A model generated the notes under the pieces. It saw only the letters and a list, made by a program, of their open reading frames with translations, did no database searches and had not been told where the DNA came from. From Nymphaea colorata (Eukaryota; Streptophyta; Magnoliopsida; Nymphaeales; Nymphaeaceae), in NCBI RefSeq assembly GCF_008831285.2, contig NC_045139.1, forward strand, positions 11,626,704 through 11,690,703: DNA of 64,000 bases. Direction: 5' to 3'. A program made the position numbers and the translations under genes. Numbering within the stretch: the first letter of the stretch is position 1; every line of letters begins with the position of its first letter. Of this stretch, positions 57,282-64,000 are shown piece by piece.

Positions 57282-57695
57282 ATGGCTCAAGCCAGACGAA
57301 TTTCCGAGCCAGAATGGGAAGGACTAGCCTTCATGCAACCAGGACCGATGCTCGTCAACAGGTACAAAATGCTAGCCAAGCAGCGTCACCCAGAAGTTGC
57401 CAAATACTGGGGATACCAAGACGAAGCCGAGTCCAAAAGCATTCCTCTAGACCGCTTCAATGAACTTGGACGAGAAATGGACCGTCTTGAGAAAGCCTTA
57501 TGCATCCAAGCTCAAGCCAATCTTGAAAGTCTTGAAGAATTATTAAAGATTAAGCTTACTGTCTACACCAAATGCTCGTCCAAAGACAATTATTGGTCTG
57601 ACATTAGAGGATGCCTTCAGACCCACCTGGAGCGATTCAGAACACTAACTCATTATCTCGTCCTTTTCCTCAACGACAAAAAGATTAGCATATAA
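57282..57695 (+). CDS. Viral ORF Y, intact copy
   Basis: 137 codons, MAQARRISEPEWEGLAF at the start and KKISI at the end. A central helical segment (MDRLEKALCIQAQANLESLE) is followed by CSSKDNYW and a Leu-rich tail. It has no signal peptide, membrane segment or cysteine signature. Its C-terminal half lines up with ORF X, suggesting that the two arose by duplication. Its stop overlaps a TATAAA (57691-57696). In the ancestral circle this TATA would lie upstream of the primer-binding site, where the pregenomic promoter is expected. No known homologue comes to mind. Confidence 0.7.
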   Translation: MAQARRISEPEWEGLAFMQPGPMLVNRYKMLAKQRHPEVAKYWGYQDEAESKSIPLDRFNELGREMDRLEKALCIQAQANLESLEELLKIKLTVYTKCSSKDNYWSDIRGCLQTHLERFRTLTHYLVLFLNDKKISI

Positions 57696-57697
57696 AC

Positions 57698-58108
57698 AGT
57701 TGACTCTTTGATGGCCGAATCACTCCTAGCTTTAGTAGTGATGAGATGTGTCGTTCAAATGAGTCCTTCATTTGTGGTGTGACATGCTTCAAGGGATTGT
57801 CTTCAATAATAAATTCTGGATTTTTCAAGGTAATTTTGCATGTTACCTTGTTTTTTGACCAATGTTTGAGGGGATCTTCTCCAATATATCATGCTTCTTT
57901 GAGCCTATCAATGATGGGTTGGAACTTGTTTTTGAAATTCTGAGGCGTTGGCCTATCAATGATGGGTTGGAACTTGTTTTTGAAATTCTGAGGCATTGGC
58001 CCTGCTGTATATAGGACTGACTCTTGGAGTTGGATATACTCGAGATCATCAATTTCTTCAATGAACGAAGAAAGGATTGCCTGCTGCTGCGTATTAATGG
58101 TGGTGACA
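57698..58108 (-). pseudogene. Viral protease-RT linker segment, minus, with tandem duplication
   Basis: Antisense to both neighbours. It carries the linker between protease and RT (SSFIEEIDDLEYIQLQESVL, KNKFQPIID) down to the point where RT begins. A perfect or nearly perfect 48-bp unit (about 57906-58001) is doubled, which adds 16 codons in frame. A junction at 57697/57698 fuses it to the end of ORF Y. Confidence 0.75.
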
Positions 58109-59836
58109 TTGTGTACATGAATGATTACCTCCAATTAGCAGCAAAATCTGGGAGAATGTTTATTAGCCCAGAACTCTCAGAAAAATACTGGATGAAAATG
58201 CCGGGTGACCTAGGAAATAGGATCAAACAAGCGTTTGATGTCAAATATCCCGGCGTCACAATAGGACTCACCCCACGAATCCTATTCACATATCAGTACC
58301 TAGAGCAGGAATGCAAGGATGCCACATTCAAACGATCTCTAAAGAATCTATCCTTCTGCTCTCAAATACCAATTCCAGGGTACTACAACAACCCTGCCCC
58401 AAGGAGATACGGCATGCGAAAATCCACTACTTACAGAGGAAAGCCACATCCAACACATGCTCGAATTGAAAAGAGAAAGCACTTGCTTCGAAACAAAAAA
58501 TGCAAGTGCTATTTATGCGGCGAGGAAGGGCATTTCGCCAGAGAATGCCCCAACGATCAAAGAAATGTAAAAAGGGTAGCTATTTTTGAGGGACTTGATC
58601 TACCAGAAGATCATGACATTGTTTCTTTCCAGGAAGGCGAAGAACTCAGTGATGCAATATATTCCATCTCAGAGAATGAAGATATAGACGAATCACTAGA
58701 GCATCTCACACAGACCCTTAGTATAAACATGCTAGGAGAAGAAGACGGAAGCTACCGTCCTCAAATCAAACTACCCCCACAACAGATGACCTGCAATCAT
58801 GAATGGCAGTACAATCATCAAGTCAACAATCCAACTTGCACATGCTGTAAGAGGCAGTCAATTAAACGGGCACGAATCAACTGCCCATTGTGTTTGATTG
58901 TTGCCTGCAATCTCTGCGGCCCATACTATTTCCAAAAGGAGGTCCCTGTTGAGCCAGTACAGCAGACAACAGAGCAGCCCTCCTCCTTCCACAAGCTAAT
59001 CCTGCAACAATCAGAATATATTATCTGGTGCGAAGCAGAAATCAGCCGCCTGAAGAAGGAAAATCAATATCTCCGAGATCAATTATTAATCAAACATCTC
59101 TCCAATGATCTCGAAGAATTAACTCTTGGAGACAAACAAAGAGAACAAAAAGGTAAGAAGATCCTTCTTACCGATGATAACTGTTTTGTTCTGCAGGGAG
59201 AAAATATCCTACATGGGGAAACTGCCAACGCAGCAACAGGAAGAGTGAGGTTCATCAAGAATCGTCTCTACAACCTCACTACACAAATTGAAATTCCAGG
59301 AGTTAAATCTTTCTCCGTCAGAGCAATCCTCAATACTGGCGCAACAACCTGCTGCATTGACGAAAATTCTGTGCCTCAAGAGGCTCTTGAGGATAATACT
59401 TTCACTGTTCAGTTTACCGGCGTTAACTCCAAGCAAGACGCCAATAAGAAGCTAAAGTACGGGCAGATGATCATAGGGGAAAACCATTTCAGATTTCCCT
59501 ACACATACGCCTTTCCTATGAGCCTAGGAGGCGAAATTCAAATGATCATTGGCTGTAACTTTATCCGAGCTATGCAAGGTGGACTAAGAATCGAAGGAGA
59601 TACTATCACCTTCTACAAGAATGTCACCACCATTAATACGTAGCAGCAGACAATCCTTTCTTCGTTCATTGAAGAAATTGATGATCTCGAGTATATCCAA
59701 CTCCAAGAGTCAGTCCTATATATAGCAGGGCCAACGCCTCAGAATTTCAAAAACAAGTTCCAACCCATCATTGATAGGCTCAAAGAAGCAGGATATATTG
59801 GAGAAGATCCCCTCAAACATTGGTCAAAAAACAAGG
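58109..59836 (+). pseudogene. Viral capsid-protease segment with both cysteine signatures
   Basis: Open to 59642. Capsid: YLQLAAKSGRMFISPELSEK, YPGVTIGLTPRILFTY. Then a CCHC knuckle CKCYLCGEEGHFAREC that fits CXCX2CX4HX4C, and a second cluster near 58838-58920 that fits CX2CX11CX2CX4CX2C. Both patterns together are known from badnaviruses and tungrovirus. The protease follows with NTGATTCC, so the catalytic Asp position is Asn. A stop at 59641-59643 precedes the linker to RT. The first 28 codons of the open frame (58024-58108) are antisense viral DNA fused by inversion, so that start is artificial. Confidence 0.85.
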
Positions 59837-60730
59837 TAACTCGCTGTATATAGGACTCTCCGAGATCGAGATTCAAAAGAAACCCTTTTCCTTTTTGAGG
59901 GTTTACCTGCATAAGGTATCTCTAAAACATTCTCCAACATTGAAACCTTCATACAGAAGCAAAAGAAACAAAACCCTCTACCTTTGCATAGAGGGTTACA
60001 GAGAGAAAGGGTTTCAGAGCTCTTCGAAACTGAAACCCTCTACCTCAGCATAGGGGGTTTGAACGAGCAGAGGGCTCTCTGAAACCCTCTAGGTAGAGGC
60101 AGAGGTTTCTTATAGACAAAGATGAAGAGTTGAGAGGGTAGAAGAAGACGAAATATCAAAGACTGAAAATATTGAACCCACCTGTTGCCGGTCGCTGGTC
60201 GCCAGTCGCCAGTTTGGTTTTCTGGTGAAGAAGAGAGATCAATGAAGAGGAAAGAGAAGAGAAAGGCAGAAATGAAAAAAAAAAGTTCAAACCTTTTCTT
60301 ATACGGTTAAAATGAAAATTTTCGTTCCACCCAACCCTTTTAAATTATTTTCAAAATGGTCGAAATAGTTTTTCAAAATTACCTATATGACTAATAATTT
60401 TAAGAAGATTTCAAAACACAATCTTGATAAAATTTTGGCACTTGATTGGATAGGAAAAAAATTGATAATTGTTGTTTGAACCTAATTAACTTTTTGAAGA
60501 GTTTAAGCGAAATCCTCATCCATTATGTGCTTAAACAAAGAAACAATTTTTTCTAGAAATATGTTTCTTTATTATCAAACTAAGAAACAATTTTTCTGAA
60601 AATTTATTTCTTAGTTACCATACACACATAAAAATGAGAATCGGAAAGATTTTTCCCATTCCTTTATTCCAGGAAACTTATTTCCAGAAATATTTTTCCA
60701 ATTCCAGGTTTCCAATCAATCAAACGGCCC
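59837..60730. other. Right non-viral part of the 10-kb insertion
   Basis: Begins with GACTCTCCGAGATCGAGATT shared with the left flank. Between 59930 and 60110 the phrase GAAACCCTCT and its complement AGAGGGTTT recur at least six times, giving foldback potential. It ends in AT-rich subterminal DNA with the inverted repeat. No gene recognised. Confidence 0.6.
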
Positions 60731-61560
60731 TTAAGTACATGTGGAAAGTGACGCAGGTATGTTAGTAGCAACTTTGTGTACTTTAGTAGAACTTGTTGCA
60801 TTGTTGTGGAAGCTCCATTCTCCCTCCATCTTGACAAACCATATGAATCACACTTTTCCTTATGTATAGAAACTTTCTAGTGCTACATGCAATTATTTTG
60901 GCAAACATCGATTTTGTTATAGTCCAATCCCAAGTCTGAAATTATTTTTTTGGCTTCATAGTATGTCTTAGGTAGTTGGATAGGTTGAGGAAATTATTCA
61001 AATAATAATTCAAGTAATTGTTCAAATCCCTTGTTTCTCAAACCATTGAGGTTTGAAGTAAAACAAATGCATTATAAATGACAACTTTCACTAGGGAGTA
61101 CAACCAGTTGGGTATAATTTTGTGTTGGCATCACACAAAAGTCTTGCATGTACCTCGACATATTCCAAATTATCTTCAATAGTTCTCATCTCATCATAGC
61201 CATTGACACTGATATTTTCACATGCATCTCTTATTAACTCATATATTTCATCAACATGTGCTTCTGTATCAACATTGACATTGTTTTCAAGAGGTAACAT
61301 TGACTCCCCGTGATGATACAATCATAGATTCCTTGCAAATACTCAACACTTGTCCTAAACAACACATCCAACTTATGTTAATAAGTGATCAAAGCAATAC
61401 AAGAGCTTAATGAAACAATGTGACAATACATTTTGCCTATCTTTATTAACCCAGCTCCTTCCCTTCATTATAGACACAACAAGTTTCACAAATTATTTCT
61501 GAAGAACTACCCTCAACATGTAAACGATACAAGACATGTTTCTAGTGAGGCCAGTAAATA
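60731..61560 (-). pseudogene. CACTA (En/Spm) TNP2-type transposase, N-terminal part
   Basis: Reading downward from about 61560: a HGE motif region (YHHGESM), an acidic stretch (HVDEIYELIRDACENI), LLCDANTKLYP, then in a second frame NGLRNKGFEQLLELL, LPKTYYEAKKIISDLGLDYN, KIDVCQNNCM and SRWRENG, ending at TYLRHFPH. These follow the order of plant TNP2 transposases (usually LPKSYYEAKK and YDKIDACPNDCMLYW). Frame changes and stops are frequent. Its continuation is at 50748 downward on the same strand. Confidence 0.85.
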
Positions 61561-64000
61561 GAAATTGAAGTGTGTCTGCATGATTAGTTACATAGAAATT
61601 GAAGTGTGCCCAAAACTTTGACTAGATGCATTTACATGGATGTAAATAATAAACTCTTGAATCTTAATTTCTATCAACTCTAAAGTCTTTGAAGCCCAAA
61701 CTACAAACAAGGAACTATAGAAACAACTTGAGAAATTTGCATTAGATAGTCTTCTTTATGTTTTTTATTTCAGAAACTTTTGTTTTTACTCAAGAGATTG
61801 GGTTGATTGAGGGTCAAATAATAGGAAATCAAACGTGGAGCAATTGGTAAAGAAATATCACAAGTGTAAGTTAACAAAATGAAAGAAAAGAAAACAAAAT
61901 AAATATTTTTTTGTTAATAAAATGTTGTTGGTTCTTATTAACTTATTTTACAAAGCATATTCAACTTGTTAATTTGCAGTTTCGCAGAAATTTATTTCAT
62001 TTTTTCTTTTAAATCAAGAAAATGGCTTTTGTTTCATTTAATTTTAGAATCAAACAAAGTACTTGGTGTACGTTTTGCTTATTTAGGTCCTCTCCCATAT
62101 CTCAATGACCATGTTCCAGCTTGCAGAGTTTGGAAGTTTGGTTCTTGGAAAGTTTTTGGATTGCTTTGAAATTTCTGGCATCAAAGAATTTTTGAAATAC
62201 TTGACTTGACAACAGCCACCACAATCCTTATGGGATTTAGTAGAAGCTACTCAAAAAATAATATCTGTGTCCTTTTTTGAACAAATCTGGTATATGATGA
62301 AAAGGACAAGGTAGGTACTATTGTTCCACTAGCACTGGGTACTAGAAAAGTGAGTTTTCATTTGCATTAAGGGCTTTCTTATTTGTAATAGCTATTCTAA
62401 AAAACCATTTTTAACTTTTAAATCAATTATAATGAACACAATTAACTTACACATGTCTAAATTTCTCAATTATACCCACACCCGAAGTTGGATTGGTCTA
62501 GGTAGTTTTTCTTTGACATCCAGACGGGACTGCTGAGAGCTACTAGACTCCTCATCCCTAACTAATTTATGGTGAACTTGTTCTTTAAGTAGCTCTATCT
62601 TTCTAAGCCCACTTAGATTTTGATCCTAAACCAAACCATACTGTGAGAAATCTATATATATCTTATAGATTCAAATCCAAAAATTTCCAACCTAGTTACA
62701 GTCTAGAGGTCATTAGGAATGAGTATAGTGACTTGTGAGTGGACTCGAAAGTCATGCTAAAAGACAGTGAAGGAGAAAAATCATTATACTAACAAGTGAG
62801 GAAGACAACTATCAGCAACTGAAATGAAATGGTAGACTTGGTGGAGTCTCTGGAACACATGAAAAATATATATGAACAATTGAATCTTTATTCAAACAAA
62901 CTCACAATAAGAAAATGAGTGGGGAGGCTTACGTTCTATGTTATATAAATAGTGCATGTAGTAGTAGTTACAGTGGCACATATGTGCTTGTGCAGGCAAT
63001 TTCTACACCAGCCAAACTCAATAATGTCAAACTTTTCTTCTACATATATATAGAAGGTTAGCTATCCATGAAGCTCTTATTGGCTTACCATCTAACCTGG
63101 AAAATATGTCAAAGGAGATCAGTTTTTGTTACTTGTATGCCTAGACACTATTTTAACTTGATAAACATCTCTTTTACAAACAAAATAGTAAAGACATTAC
63201 AAGAAAATTAAGTTTCATGTTGCAATGAATTGGAGCATATTAAACCAAGATATTCCAAGTTGAAAAGAGAATTAGAGAAGGTTGTCATTGCTAAAAAACA
63301 ACAAAGAAAAACTATCTACCATACATGCACAATATAGTAGAGCATGGTAAAAAAGTGTGTTCAAGGAAGGATTGAAACTTTTTAAATGTGGCTTGACCAA
63401 GATTATCCTTTGTAGTTTGGTCTAGAGAACATTTTTTTCAGGGCACAGAAAAAACCCTGTTTTCTTCAAAATTGGGAAAAAAAACCATGATGGAATGTAA
63501 AAGCACATAGATCTTCACCTTGTGCTTTGGTCTTTTTTCTTCGCTAAGCAAGCACAGAGGCCTAACCCAGCTGCTCTGACTAGAAGCGCAGAGAAGATTG
63601 CAATAATGTATTTTCACTTTTCCTTCATTTTGGATGAAAGTGTAAAGAGCAGAGCCACTAGACTAAAATAGAGCTTGTGATGGGAAAACAAAGAAGAAGA
63701 CACATGTGAAAGAGTTTCGTTCAGTCTATTCTCAGACAAGATACACCTTTATATTGACTCTTCAAGGTAATTTTTCTTATTTATATATTGGTGTGTAATC
63801 ACCCCAACTTTTTTAAGATTCTATGTTGAGCCTTTCTCCAACCACTTCGTGATAACTTTACAACAACCTTCACTGATTTTTGGCTTCAAACACTTTAATT
63901 TCTCCTAATATAGTCAATTTCTTCTTTTATTTGAGTATCAACAATATTTAGGACTTATTTGGATATATTTCAGACTCTAGACACAAAGCCCAATCATAAT
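61561..64000. other. No gene recognised to the window edge
   Basis: AT-rich DNA without a supported coding region. The part nearest 61.6 kb may be CACTA 5' region. The last 21 bases are the reverse complement of 40220-40240. A decayed copia- or LTR-like stretch cannot be excluded at 63.4-63.8 kb. Confidence 0.4.

Larger units (their letters stand above)
51241..59836. mobile_element. Endogenous pararetrovirus mosaic (Caulimoviridae, badnavirus-like)
   Basis: Six segments in alternating orientation: 51241-54650 minus, 54650-55467 plus, 55468-56229 minus, 56230-57697 plus, 57698-58108 minus, 58109-59836 plus. Together they hold primer-binding site, ORF1, ORF2, capsid, protease, RT, RNase H and two small downstream ORFs. 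Overlapping parts differ by only a few percent by eye. RNase H is present three times. A movement-protein region is not recognisable anywhere. Stops, one internal deletion and inversions make all long frames incomplete, so the locus as it stands encodes no complete viral genome. Genus cannot be fixed without alignment. Confidence 0.85.
50749..60730. mobile_element. TIR element of about 10 kb inserted in the CACTA transposase
   Basis: The transposase frame stops at about 60731 and resumes at about 50748. The two ends of the intervening DNA are imperfect inverted repeats: GGGCACATTTGCTAGCCAGG at the left and, reversed, GGGCCGTTTGATTGATTGG at the right, continuing with GGAAA and an A/T-rich stretch. 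Further inside, GGGGTGGAAAAAAAAATTTT (left, about 50896) pairs with the reverse of AAAATTTTCGTTCCACCC (right, about 60314). Flanks TTAGGGCACAT and TTAAGTACAT look like a mutated target duplication. No transposase was found inside. The core is pararetroviral DNA. Exact ends are uncertain by about 10 bp. Confidence 0.6.

Noticed and set aside
58024-58108. Start of the 539-codon viral frame
   Set aside because: The first 28 codons are antisense linker sequence fused by an inversion; only the part from 58109 is authentic.
63193-63206. CATTACAAGAAAA, close to the CACTA terminus CACTACAAGAAAA
   Set aside because: It faces the wrong way for the high-coordinate end of the CACTA element and differs from the terminal CACTA itself.

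Overview
The window is nuclear DNA of a flowering plant. It holds a plant-type F-box/kelch gene, a plant BUD23/RID2-type methyltransferase gene with many introns, a U2 snRNA gene with a plant snRNA promoter layout, Ty1/copia and Ty3/gypsy debris, a CACTA transposon and endogenous Caulimoviridae (badnavirus-like) DNA. The sequence is visibly AT-rich outside genes. I cannot name the species from sequence alone.

Layout. 0-4 kb: a two-exon F-box/kelch gene on the minus strand, with a candidate promoter near 3.8 kb. 4.2-22 kb: gene-poor AT-rich DNA with tRNA-derived SINEs, small hAT-like MITEs (one with a perfect 8-bp target duplication), short tandem duplications, microsatellites and a decayed RNase H-like pseudogene. 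22.07-22.27 kb: a U2 snRNA gene. 22.6-24.5 kb: a dead copia integrase region. 27.1-36.5 kb: a nine-exon gene for an 18S rRNA (guanine-N7) methyltransferase. Its 3' end lies in a segment that is duplicated at 19.1-20.6 kb, where the last exon is frameshifted. 38.6-40.1 kb: a GC-rich, repeat-rich stretch with two exons of an RLCK-VII type kinase. 40.2-42.6 kb: a gypsy RT fragment cut by the 3' LTR of a truncated copia element. 48.2-61.6 kb: a decayed CACTA (TNP2-type) transposase on the minus strand. It is split by an insertion of about 10 kb with imperfect terminal inverted repeats, and the core of that insertion (51.24-59.84 kb) is a mosaic of six endogenous pararetrovirus segments in alternating orientation.

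The viral mosaic is the most unusual part. Its segments carry a tRNA-Met-type primer-binding site, ORF1 and ORF2 joined by an ATGA overlap, capsid with both cysteine signatures known from badnaviruses, protease, reverse transcriptase (YIDD) and RNase H. Downstream of RNase H lie two small ORFs (called X and Y here). They share a short C-terminal motif, and X starts in an ATGA overlap with the polymerase stop. No movement-protein region is visible. Two segments end at exactly the same base beside a TATA-like motif. The whole is a Russian doll: pararetrovirus in a TIR element in a CACTA transposon.

Only three loci look like functional host genes: the F-box/kelch gene, the U2 snRNA gene and the BUD23/RID2-like gene. 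No tRNA gene, rRNA gene or CRISPR array was seen.
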